Assembly (NCBI GenBank): GCA_023265735.1
Contig: JAHFSN010000126.1
Span: 1 to 6,499, forward strand
Direction: 5' to 3'
Source of the DNA: Spirochaetaceae bacterium
GTDB lineage: Bacteria > Spirochaetota > Spirochaetia > JABEVK01
DNA: 6,499 nt
Shown here: piece after piece, positions 1 to 4,961 of the stretch
Layout of the letters: the number at the start of each line of letters is the position of its first letter
Position numbering within the stretch: position 1 is the stretch's first letter
Translations under genes and position numbers: made by a program
Notes under the pieces: model-generated
What the model was told of the DNA's origin: nothing
The model's input: the letters and a program-made list of their open reading frames with translations, nothing else
Database searches by the model: none

Positions 1-61
1 CTCTTTTTTTCGCGAGTCGATCAACCCCGCCAAGAACGAGCGAAGTGCCCCCAGGACGCCT

Positions 62-89
62 GGCTCAGGAGGCGCCGGCAGCCTGAGCC
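62..89 (-). terminator. Hairpin downstream of the ferritin gene, possible terminator
   Basis: Perfect 8-bp arms, GGCTCAGG and CCTGAGCC, flank a 12-nt GC-rich loop and begin 6 bp after the ferritin stop codon. No U-tract follows on the minus strand, so it is not a standard intrinsic terminator. It may stabilise the 3' end or act with Rho. Confidence 0.35.
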
Positions 90-95
90 GAGATC

Positions 96-578
96 CTAGT
101 CCTTGTGGGCCAGGTAGGCTTCCATGAGAAACACATTATTCCCCGCCTTCTTCAGGACGTTGAGATTCGTTTCAGCGGTGGCGATCTCCTCAACCTGCTC
201 GGCCACAAACCACTGCAGCATCTGCTGGGCCGACGGGCTCTTCTCCTGGGCGGCCAGGGCGACGAGGTCATTGATCTGGTTCGTGGTCCTGGTCTCGGCG
301 TCGAGGGCCAGCTGGGCGGCCTCCACCGCCGAAGCAAACTTGTTCACGGCGGGTGCCAGGGCGGGAATTTCCACTTCGGCACCGCTGTCGAGGAGGAAGT
401 TGGTGAACCGCATGGCGTGTTCCTTTTCCTCGTCGGCCTGCTTGTAGTACACCTCGGCCAGGAGTCGCAGGTCTTGGGCGGCGAACCAGTTGGCAATGGC
501 GACATACTGGATAAAGTTCGAAAACTCGTGCCCTACCTGTGCGTTGAACGCGTCGACAATCTTCTTGGTGATGAACAT
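96..578 (-). CDS. ftnA: Bacterial non-haem ferritin (FtnA-like)
   Basis: Iron-storage protein: oxidises Fe(II) at a di-iron centre and stores it as mineral inside a 24-subunit cytoplasmic shell. The 160-residue product has the four-helix ferritin pattern. All ferroxidase ligands known from E. coli FtnA are present, one residue further along: E18, Y25, E51, H54 (in DEEKEHA), E95, Q128 and E131. The third-site glutamates are also there (E50, E127, E130). No haem-binding Met of the bacterioferritin type stands out, so I call it ferritin rather than bacterioferritin. The start is fixed by an AAAGGAG SD (584-590) 5 nt before the ATG. The gene is monocistronic as far as visible and divergent from the PilZ gene. 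A dyad over its -10 suggests control by an Rrf2-family (IscR-like) repressor. Length is close to the family's usual 160-175. Family assignment is very sure; the symbol is by similarity. Confidence 0.96.
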   Translation of the reverse strand: MFITKKIVDAFNAQVGHEFSNFIQYVAIANWFAAQDLRLLAEVYYKQADEEKEHAMRFTNFLLDSGAEVEIPALAPAVNKFASAVEAAQLALDAETRTTNQINDLVALAAQEKSPSAQQMLQWFVAEQVEEIATAETNLNVLKKAGNNVFLMEAYLAHKD

Positions 579-592
579 AAGGACTCCTTTAC

Positions 593-605
593 GACTAATT
601 TAGTC
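593..605. promoter_or_regulatory. IscR type-1-like (Rrf2 family) operator over the ferritin -10
   Basis: The sequence GACTAATTTAGTC is a perfect inverted repeat with 6-bp arms around one central base. On either strand it fits the core GACTRWWWYAGTC of the type-1 site bound by [2Fe-2S] IscR in E. coli. The outer flanks of that consensus match poorly. It covers the predicted ferritin -10, so a bound protein would block the promoter. The regulator itself is not in this window. The dyad is seen directly; the identity of the binder is inferred from motif similarity. Confidence 0.55.
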
Positions 606-625
606 TACATCACTTCTCTCTTCAA
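597..625 (-). promoter_or_regulatory. Predicted sigma70-type promoter of the ferritin gene
   Basis: On the minus strand, a TTGAAG -35 (620-625) is followed by a 17-nt spacer and a TAAATT -10 (597-602). Each hexamer matches four of six consensus bases. The predicted transcript would begin near 590, directly before the SD, giving a leader of only about a dozen bases. Prediction by eye; the overlap with a perfect dyad adds weight. Confidence 0.5.
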
Positions 626-649
626 GGAATTTGCGGAGGGCCCCAACAA

Positions 650-678
650 CTGACGGGCGGCAAAACCCGGGGTATGAT
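650..678 (+). promoter_or_regulatory. Predicted promoter of the PilZ gene
   Basis: A TATGAT -10 (673-678, five of six consensus bases) lies 17 nt after CTGACG (650-655, four of six). Transcription would start near 685. This would place the in-frame ATG at 674 inside the promoter and so supports translation from 701. Confidence 0.4.
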
Positions 679-684
679 TGACCT

Positions 685-690
685 AAGGAG
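685..690 (+). promoter_or_regulatory. Ribosome binding site that decides the PilZ start
   Basis: AAGGAG lies 10 nt before the ATG at 701. The earlier in-frame ATG at 674 has no comparable SD upstream. Confidence 0.6.
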
Positions 691-700
691 TTTCTTAACC

Positions 701-1042
701 ATGGACGAGCGGCGGCAGTACCAGCGCACCACAGACGTTGAGGTGCAAGTGCATCAATGCGTCACATCTCATATGGGCCAGGAAGTCTGGCTCGAGGCGA
801 CCGCCTTCGACATGTCGGCCACGGGCCTCTGCCTCGTGATGGACAAGAGCCGGAACCCGGGAGAAGAGCTCTTCATCCTCGCCACGGTGACAAAACCGGG
901 TGAGCCCTCACGGGAGCTCTCGGTCAACGGAGTCTCGACCTATTGCCGGCCCGGCGACGACGGCAGATGGCGGGTGGGCGTCCGATTTACCGACCTGGGC
1001 GAATGGGAACAGGAGGACTGGGCCCAGTTTCTGGGAATCTGA
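701..1042 (+). CDS. Single-domain PilZ protein (c-di-GMP receptor type)
   Basis: A 113-residue cytoplasmic protein made of little more than one PilZ domain, the fold that binds cyclic di-GMP and passes the signal to motility, adhesion or polysaccharide machinery. Both ligand motifs are visible: RxxxR at the extreme N-terminus (R5 to R9, in ERRQYQRT) and D/NxSxxG as DMSATG (D37, S39, G42). A late strand, GVRFTDL, is also typical of the fold. With both motifs intact it should bind c-di-GMP. The start at 701 is preferred because of its SD and because the RxxxR motif often stands at the N-terminus of such proteins; an ATG at 674 would add nine residues. The gene is transcribed alone, divergent from ferritin. 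Its stop is 6 bp from the stop of the convergent pentapeptide gene. No partner such as a cyclase or flagellar gene is visible, so its output is unknown. Confidence 0.88.
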   Translation: MDERRQYQRTTDVEVQVHQCVTSHMGQEVWLEATAFDMSATGLCLVMDKSRNPGEELFILATVTKPGEPSRELSVNGVSTYCRPGDDGRWRVGVRFTDLGEWEQEDWAQFLGI

Positions 1043-1048
1043 GGCCCC

Positions 1049-1675
1049 TCACCGGACCAGTTTGATTCCCAGGAAACCCAGAAACGATTCGGCCTCGGGC
1101 AACGAGAACTTCGCGTTCTTCAGGCGGTTGGTCGAGGGGTCGATGAGGTACCCCCGGCAACTGGAAAAATCGGCGTTCTCGAGATTGCATCGGGAAAAGT
1201 TGGTCCGTTCGAACGTCGTCCCGCTGAAGTCGGCGTTCCTCAGGTCATTCCCCGAGAGTTCGCTGTCGCGGACGCGGCAACCCAAGATCCTGGTCCCCTT
1301 CATCCGCCTGTCGAAGATCACCACCGAGTCCAGGACCGACTCATTCAGGGTGATCGAGAACCTCAGGTCATCACATTCGGAAAAATTGACGCCTACCAGC
1401 TTGCAGCCGACGAACTCGACGTCGGCCAAGGTCGCGTGCTTAAGGGACACCAGGGTCAGCTGACACTGGTCGAACCGGCACGTGGAAAAGATGACGCCCC
1501 CGAAGGAACCATGGTCGAATCGGCAGGAGCGAAACTCGCAGTCGTCGAAGGAATGCCCCTCTAGAACGAGGTCGGAAAAGTCGACGCCGATGAACCGGCA
1601 GTTTTCGCTCTCCACGGGGATGGCCCCCTTGGTGGCGTCGGTGAACTCTGCGGCGGGAGAAGGATGGGAAATCAC
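1049..1675 (-). CDS. Qnr-like pentapeptide-repeat protein
   Basis: A right-handed quadrilateral beta-helix protein. Counted from an upstream ATG at 1699, the central F/L of each pentapeptide recurs every five residues from F36 to F106 and again from F158 to F178, with C, D, N or S in the turns (for example FDDCEF, NADFS). Between them is a less regular stretch, then a C-terminal segment YLIDPSTNRLKNAKFS ending in LGFLGIKLV. This order of blocks matches the Qnr-like family, whose members mimic DNA and can protect gyrase from quinolones; that activity is not shown here. No signal peptide, so cytoplasmic. Start: GTG at 1675 has a perfect AGGAGG 8 nt upstream. The ATG at 1699 (216 residues) has no SD but lies 1 nt after the preceding stop and could be used by coupling. 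Second gene of an operon with the exported protein at 1701-2549. Confidence 0.85.
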   Translation of the reverse strand: MISHPSPAAEFTDATKGAIPVESENCRFIGVDFSDLVLEGHSFDDCEFRSCRFDHGSFGGVIFSTCRFDQCQLTLVSLKHATLADVEFVGCKLVGVNFSECDDLRFSITLNESVLDSVVIFDRRMKGTRILGCRVRDSELSGNDLRNADFSGTTFERTNFSRCNLENADFSSCRGYLIDPSTNRLKNAKFSLPEAESFLGFLGIKLVR

Positions 1676-1683
1676 GGAATGCC

Positions 1684-1689
1684 CCTCCT
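1684..1689 (-). promoter_or_regulatory. Ribosome binding site favouring the GTG start of the pentapeptide gene
   Basis: A perfect AGGAGG on the minus strand, 8 nt before GTG at 1675 and inside the possible longer reading frame that starts at ATG 1699. It favours the shorter 208-residue product. Confidence 0.5.
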
Positions 1690-1700
1690 GGGGCTTCATT

Positions 1701-2549
1701 TCAAATCTTGAGCATAAACCGGAGCAGTTCGTAGGAAAAGGCGACTTGGGAATTTTCGATGTCGAAGTAGACGCGGAAAGGGAGCAGGGCGAACCGCGGA
1801 GAGCTGGAGTCGCCCGAATCCACAAGGTCGACCTCAAATCCCACCATGCCCCTGTCGAGGTGGCGAGCCGAGTTGGCATAGAGGAGGGAGTACGCCGAGT
1901 ACAGGCTGTTCCGGCCGCCCACGAAGGCCGACGCCGAAAAGCTCAGCAGCTCGTCGGCGAAGGGGTCGGGCAGAAGCTGGGTGCTCCACCGCACCCCTCC
2001 CGAAATCCCCGGAACAAATTCCCACTCTGCGTCGGCGTAGAAGTAGTTGCCCCCTCCCAGACGGTTGGACTTCGAAAAATTGTCGGACCCTAAACCGAGG
2101 GAAAGCCGCTTGGTAATCGGGGGTACCGGATCCACCTCGATGGATTGGCGGACCAGCTCGATTCCGTCGATGAAGATCACGGCCTGCCAGGTGCCCGGGG
2201 CGTCGTCGTACCGGTTGGGTGAGTATGGCGTCGAAGTCCAGTAGCTCGGGGAATTCACGTCGAGGTTCATCCCGTTGAGCTCGACGCGCCTTCCGCTTCC
2301 GTCGTAGATCTCGCAACGGTACCAGTGCTTGCCCAAGGGGAGGTTTTGGTACCGGGTCAAGACAATGATCTGTTTGGTCGCCAAAGTGGCCCGGTCCTGG
2401 ATCCGGCCCGGGAACCCCGTCGCCGTGACTTCGTCAGTGATGGAAACGACGGCCGTTGGTTTAGGAGGGGGAGGCACCGGCAAGGTCATTCCGAGAGCCA
2501 ACGTGGCGGTCCCCACCGCCAACCCGAAGGGAAGCCAAGCACGATGCAT
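1701..2549 (-). CDS. Uncharacterised exported protein, Ig-like N-terminal part and beta-rich C-terminal part
   Basis: I do not recognise this family. The 282-residue product opens with a Sec-type signal peptide: a short basic start (MHR), a hydrophobic run to about residue 20 and a possible cleavage after ALG (18-20), then a proline-rich linker (PVPPPPKP). Residues of about 40-139 look like an immunoglobulin-type beta-sandwich; the motif APGTWQAVIFIDG with the following strand resembles ligand- or partner-binding beta domains. Residues of about 148-282 alternate polar and hydrophobic residues with many aromatics (NYFYADAEWEF, FRVYFD), as in outer-membrane or beta-sandwich proteins; whether they form a barrel is unclear. 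Start: ATG 2549 has AGGAGG 6 nt upstream and gives a clean signal peptide; an in-frame ATG at 2588 would add 13 basic residues and lacks such an SD. First gene of an operon with the pentapeptide protein, suggesting linked expression though not a shared function. Confidence 0.78.
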   Translation of the reverse strand: MHRAWLPFGLAVGTATLALGMTLPVPPPPKPTAVVSITDEVTATGFPGRIQDRATLATKQIIVLTRYQNLPLGKHWYRCEIYDGSGRRVELNGMNLDVNSPSYWTSTPYSPNRYDDAPGTWQAVIFIDGIELVRQSIEVDPVPPITKRLSLGLGSDNFSKSNRLGGGNYFYADAEWEFVPGISGGVRWSTQLLPDPFADELLSFSASAFVGGRNSLYSAYSLLYANSARHLDRGMVGFEVDLVDSGDSSSPRFALLPFRVYFDIENSQVAFSYELLRFMLKI

Positions 2550-2555
2550 CACGGT

Positions 2556-2561
2556 CCTCCT
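2556..2561 (-). promoter_or_regulatory. Ribosome binding site deciding the start of the exported protein
   Basis: AGGAGG on the minus strand, 6 nt before ATG 2549. This selects the start that places the signal peptide at the N-terminus. Confidence 0.7.
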
Positions 2562-2583
2562 GTTTCGCCAAGCACGTCTTCTT

Positions 2584-2589
2584 ATCATA
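2584..2589 (-). promoter_or_regulatory. Possible -10 element of the exported protein/pentapeptide operon
   Basis: TATGAT on the minus strand, 34 nt before the ATG at 2549, in an AT-rich island in otherwise GC-rich DNA. No convincing -35 is found at 16-18 nt, so this is tentative. Confidence 0.3.
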
Positions 2590-2635
2590 TAGTGTAGCGC
2601 CCCTGAACACCGGCAGGGATTCGGGCGGGAAAATA

Positions 2636-2652
2636 AGGGGATCAGCTCCCCT
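2636..2652. repeat. Short inverted repeat AGGGGA-N5-TCCCCT
   Basis: Perfect 6-bp arms around a 5-nt loop, in the 196-bp gap between the divergent exported-protein and phosphoesterase genes. It has no T-tract. It could be an operator or a leader hairpin; nothing else supports a role. Confidence 0.3.
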
Positions 2653-2745
2653 CGTCATGAAAGACAAACACAGAAAACATGGGAGCCAAACCTGCGTCAG
2701 TGAGACTTCGGGAGGGTCTCCACATCCTTCAGTCCTGGAGTGACA

Positions 2746-3294
2746 ATGGCAGGCTACTCCCTCTGGCTCTTGCCCCAAGCCGACGATGCGGTCGTCCTGA
2801 CACCCGTGATGCGCACCCTCGCGGTCCTGTTTGACCATCCGCCGTTTGACCCGCACCTCACGGTGCAAGGAAACCTTGGGGGGGACCCCCGACAGCTGGC
2901 GACCCTGGCCGCCCGGGTCGCCGGAGAGACGGGGGCGCTGACGTGGGCCCTCCCTCCGGTATTCGGCCGGGCCCCGTTCTACTACCGGGCGCTCTTTCTC
3001 CGGTTTGCCGAACTCTCAGCCTTTGACGCCCTGGGTGACTTGGTCGGTTCCCAGACTGGCACCACCGAGGGTCGCACGCCCTACCCCCATTTGAGTCTGG
3101 CCTACGGGGCGGCCGACCGGGCCCCTGGCTCTGCCGACCTGGTGGACGCCGTGGAAACGGCCCATCCGGGCCTCCTGGACGAGTTCCAGTCCCGCTATTT
3201 TCGGTTTGACCGGCTGGCCGTGGCCCTGAGCGCCCAAGGAGTGCCCCTGGACCAGTGGAGTATCCTCGAAACCTTCGAGCTGCGGTCGGGGTAG
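2746..3294 (+). CDS. 2H phosphoesterase, cyclic phosphodiesterase (CPDase)-like
   Basis: A 182-residue cytoplasmic protein of the 2H phosphoesterase superfamily, whose members hydrolyse cyclic phosphates such as ADP-ribose 1'',2''-cyclic phosphate or 2',3'-cyclic nucleotides. Two catalytic H-x-T/S motifs are visible: FDPHLTVQG (H37, T39) and YPHLSLAYG (H115, S117). The N-terminal strand GYSLWLLP is typical of the plant and yeast CPDase branch (YSVWALP-like), and the spacing and total length fit that branch. The actual substrate cannot be read from the sequence. Start: ATG 2746 has GGAG 5 nt upstream; a GTG at 2740 in the same frame would add two residues and overlap that SD. It stands alone, divergent from the exported-protein operon and convergent with the WYL regulator 40 bp away. 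There is no RNA ligase or tRNA-repair gene nearby that would point to RNA processing. Confidence 0.85.
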   Translation: MAGYSLWLLPQADDAVVLTPVMRTLAVLFDHPPFDPHLTVQGNLGGDPRQLATLAARVAGETGALTWALPPVFGRAPFYYRALFLRFAELSAFDALGDLVGSQTGTTEGRTPYPHLSLAYGAADRAPGSADLVDAVETAHPGLLDEFQSRYFRFDRLAVALSAQGVPLDQWSILETFELRSG

Positions 3295-3334
3295 GTGACC
3301 GGGGCGCGGCCTGTCAGACTTAGGGTTCGCCGGG

Positions 3335-4045
3335 TTAGAACGTGTCGGCCGTCCAGTCGGCGGGAATCCCCTGGGTCTCGCGCCAGCGCCTGAGCAGACT
3401 GACCCGGCCTTCAGGGCACGAGGTGGCCGAGACGGTCCAGTCCTCGATGCGGTCGAGACGGAAGTTTCGGAAATCCTCGCGGAGCTCGCACCACGTGACG
3501 ACCACCAACACTTGGTCATAGAAGGCGATGGCGAAGGGCCACACGGTACGGCGGGTGACTTGGTTCTTGGGATCCCGGTAGGTGATCTCCACCTTGACGT
3601 TGGCTCTCACCGCCTGGCGCAGATCCCCGAGGAGTCCGTCGTTCACCGCAGGCCTCTCGGACTGGCCTGGAATGAGCAGGGTATTCTCACCCAAATCGTC
3701 CTTGCGCCCCGGGGGCAACACCGATCCAATCTTCACGAGGGCGCTCCGCGCCGCCTGACCCAGGCCGCTGTCGCCCCGGTCGGCAACCCACCGAGCCCCC
3801 AGGACCAGGGCCTCGAGTTCGTCCTCGGTAAACATCAGGGGCGGGAGGGTGAACCCGGCCCGGAGCACGAACCCGACACCGGCCTCCCCCTCGATGGGGG
3901 CTCCCTGGGTCTTCAGGGCCGCCAAATCGCGGTACACCGTCCGGAGACTGACGCCGAGCTCGTCGGCCAACACCTGACCCTTGACGGCGTACCGGCGGCT
4001 TCGGAGGGCTTGGAGGAGTTCGAGAAGTCGGGTGGATCGGGACAG
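3335..4045 (-). CDS. YafY-type HTH-WYL transcriptional regulator with CTG start
   Basis: DNA-binding regulator of the DeoR-like HTH plus WYL class; WYL domains sense small ligands or nucleic acids. From CTG 4045 the product has 236 residues. It opens MSRSTRLLELLQALRS, continues through a complete winged HTH (about 5-60, recognition helix SLRTVYRDLAAL) and has a WYL domain at about 140-205, ending in WCELREDFRNFRLDRI. The tripeptide that names the domain is replaced by LVV (180-182), a variation I believe occurs in YafY relatives. Start: the frame is open from a stop at 4061-4063 and holds no ATG, GTG or TTG until GTG 3973, which would cut off the first HTH helix. CTG 4045 has a perfect AGGAGG 6 nt upstream and gives a family-typical N-terminus. 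That SD overlaps the stop codon of the upstream binding-protein gene, so the two are probably translationally coupled. Possibly an autoregulator of the pair. Confidence 0.9.
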   Translation of the reverse strand: MSRSTRLLELLQALRSRRYAVKGQVLADELGVSLRTVYRDLAALKTQGAPIEGEAGVGFVLRAGFTLPPLMFTEDELEALVLGARWVADRGDSGLGQAARSALVKIGSVLPPGRKDDLGENTLLIPGQSERPAVNDGLLGDLRQAVRANVKVEITYRDPKNQVTRRTVWPFAIAFYDQVLVVVTWCELREDFRNFRLDRIEDWTVSATSCPEGRVSLLRRWRETQGIPADWTADTF

Positions 4046-4051
4046 GGGCGG

Positions 4052-4057
4052 CCTCCT
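4052..4057 (-). promoter_or_regulatory. Ribosome binding site supporting a CTG start of the WYL regulator
   Basis: AGGAGG on the minus strand overlaps the TAG stop of the solute-binding-protein gene (4056-4058). It stands 6 nt before CTG 4045, the expected initiator position, where no ATG, GTG or TTG exists. Confidence 0.7.
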
Positions 4058-4847
4058 ACCTCATCTCTTTGACCAGGGCTTCTCGGTTCACGTTGGCCCG
4101 ACCGCCGTAGTACTTGGCCATGATCTTCATGTAAGTGCCGTTCTTTTCAATGATCGCTAGGCCGGCCTCAAACAAGGGGACGTACCGCCCCCCTTTGTCC
4201 CTCTTCTCAGAAACGATCAGGGAGATGTCGCCCGTTTCAAAGGGCTTGGTCACGCGGTAGAAGCGCGCCTCGTCGGGAAAGAGGTCGCGCATGGTGAGAA
4301 ATCCCGTCAAATCCACAATGGCCCAGAGGTCGATCCGATGGGTGTACAGCTGTTTGGCGGAACCCTCGTGGATCTTGTTCTCGACGAGATTCAGTCCCTT
4401 GGTCTGACTGAGAAACCTCATGATGCCGCTGCCGTTGAGCACTCCGATCCGAAACCCCGACATCTGATCCAAAGCCGAAAACGCGATGCCCCTAGGGTAT
4501 TGCCTCTCGTCGTACAGAAACGTCTGGACGACGTACATGAACGGCGCCGAGACCCGAACCTGGGACCTGACCGCCTCGTTGGCGAAGAGGATGGAGCCGC
4601 CCACGCACGCCGCAGAGGTTTCGTCTGCCAGGTCTTGGATCATCCGCAGCACCGGGACAAACCGGTACTTCACCGCGACATTGGATGCGGCGAAGGCCGC
4701 GGTGACCAGCTCGCAGGCCAAGCCCTGGTCGACGCCGTCTTGGTAGATGGGCGGATACTCAAACGCTTCGATGGTGAGGGTTTCCTGGGCAGAAAGCCCT
4801 ATCAGAGGAATCAGGACGAGCACGCCAACCAGGACAAATTTCCGCAT
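4056..4847 (-). CDS. Family-3 extracellular solute-binding protein (SBP_bac_3-like)
   Basis: Exported ligand-binding protein with the two-lobed fold used by amino-acid ABC transporters and by some sensor proteins. The 263-residue product has a signal peptide (MRKF, hydrophobic core to residue 18, likely cleavage LSA-Q after residue 20). There is no lipobox cysteine, so it should be free in the periplasm. Family landmarks in order: EYPPIYQDGVDQG (30-42), the lobe-2 entry GFRIGVLNGSG, and the C-terminal EAGLAIIEKNGTYMKIMAKYYGG. Start: ATG 4847 follows GAGG by 5 nt and begins the signal peptide; an in-frame ATG at 4907 would add 20 residues and bury it. No permease or ATPase gene is next to it; instead it is followed directly by a WYL regulator whose SD overlaps its stop. 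It may therefore serve an unlinked transporter or a sensing role. The ligand is unknown. Confidence 0.87.
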   Translation of the reverse strand: MRKFVLVGVLVLIPLIGLSAQETLTIEAFEYPPIYQDGVDQGLACELVTAAFAASNVAVKYRFVPVLRMIQDLADETSAACVGGSILFANEAVRSQVRVSAPFMYVVQTFLYDERQYPRGIAFSALDQMSGFRIGVLNGSGIMRFLSQTKGLNLVENKIHEGSAKQLYTHRIDLWAIVDLTGFLTMRDLFPDEARFYRVTKPFETGDISLIVSEKRDKGGRYVPLFEAGLAIIEKNGTYMKIMAKYYGGRANVNREALVKEMR

Positions 4848-4862
4848 CGCCGCCTCTATCAA

Positions 4863-4880
4863 GAATTTACGCTGAAATTC
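4863..4880. promoter_or_regulatory. Dyad GAATTT-N6-AAATTC, candidate operator
   Basis: A perfect inverted repeat with 6-bp AT-rich arms and a 6-bp spacer, 16 bp upstream of the binding-protein start codon and overlapping its predicted -10. Its size and spacing suit a dimeric HTH protein. The co-transcribed WYL regulator is the obvious candidate; that pairing is an inference. Confidence 0.4.
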
Positions 4881-4892
4881 GGGGAGTTTCCA
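4864..4892 (-). promoter_or_regulatory. Predicted promoter of the binding-protein/WYL operon
   Basis: On the minus strand, TGGAAA (-35, 4887-4892) and TAAATT (-10, 4864-4869) are separated by 17 nt, each with four of six consensus bases. This places the transcript start about 10 nt before the ATG's SD. Assigned by eye. Confidence 0.35.
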
Positions 4893-4926
4893 CCTAGACC
4901 TGAACAACAGCGACCGCGCGTTTTCC

Positions 4927-4955
4927 TGTACACGGGCCCGGAACCGCAGGATACT
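4927..4955 (+). promoter_or_regulatory. Weak candidate promoter of the interrupted long gene
   Basis: TGTACA (4927-4932) and GATACT (4950-4955) are spaced by 17 nt, four of six matches each. Transcription would begin very near the ATG at 4962, giving almost no leader. Tentative. Confidence 0.2.
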
Positions 4956-4961
4956 GGTCTT

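Noticed and set aside
1..12. Run of seven T at the left edge as an intrinsic terminator tail for a plus-strand gene.
   Set aside because: Any hairpin would lie outside the window, so it cannot be supported. It reads as A residues for the ferritin transcript.
105..653. Plus-strand open frame across the ferritin gene.
   Set aside because: It is antisense to a ferritin with every catalytic residue in place; composition (G, L, V, H) indicates a shadow.
1482..2093. Plus-strand open frame over the pentapeptide and exported-protein genes.
   Set aside because: It spans parts of two minus-strand genes, has no recognisable domain and no convincing SD.
2702..2720. GAGAC...GTCTC short inverted repeat before the phosphoesterase gene.
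   Set aside because: Only 5-bp arms in GC-rich DNA, easily expected by chance.
3295..3334. Bidirectional terminator between the convergent phosphoesterase and WYL genes.
   Set aside because: No clear stem followed by a T-run on either strand.
3512..4072. Plus-strand open frame antisense to the WYL regulator.
   Set aside because: G, P, H, L-rich shadow of a gene with clear HTH and WYL motifs.
4338..4961. Upstream extension of the long plus-strand frame before ATG 4962.
   Set aside because: It lies antisense to the well-supported solute-binding protein and its promoter, and it has shadow-like composition.
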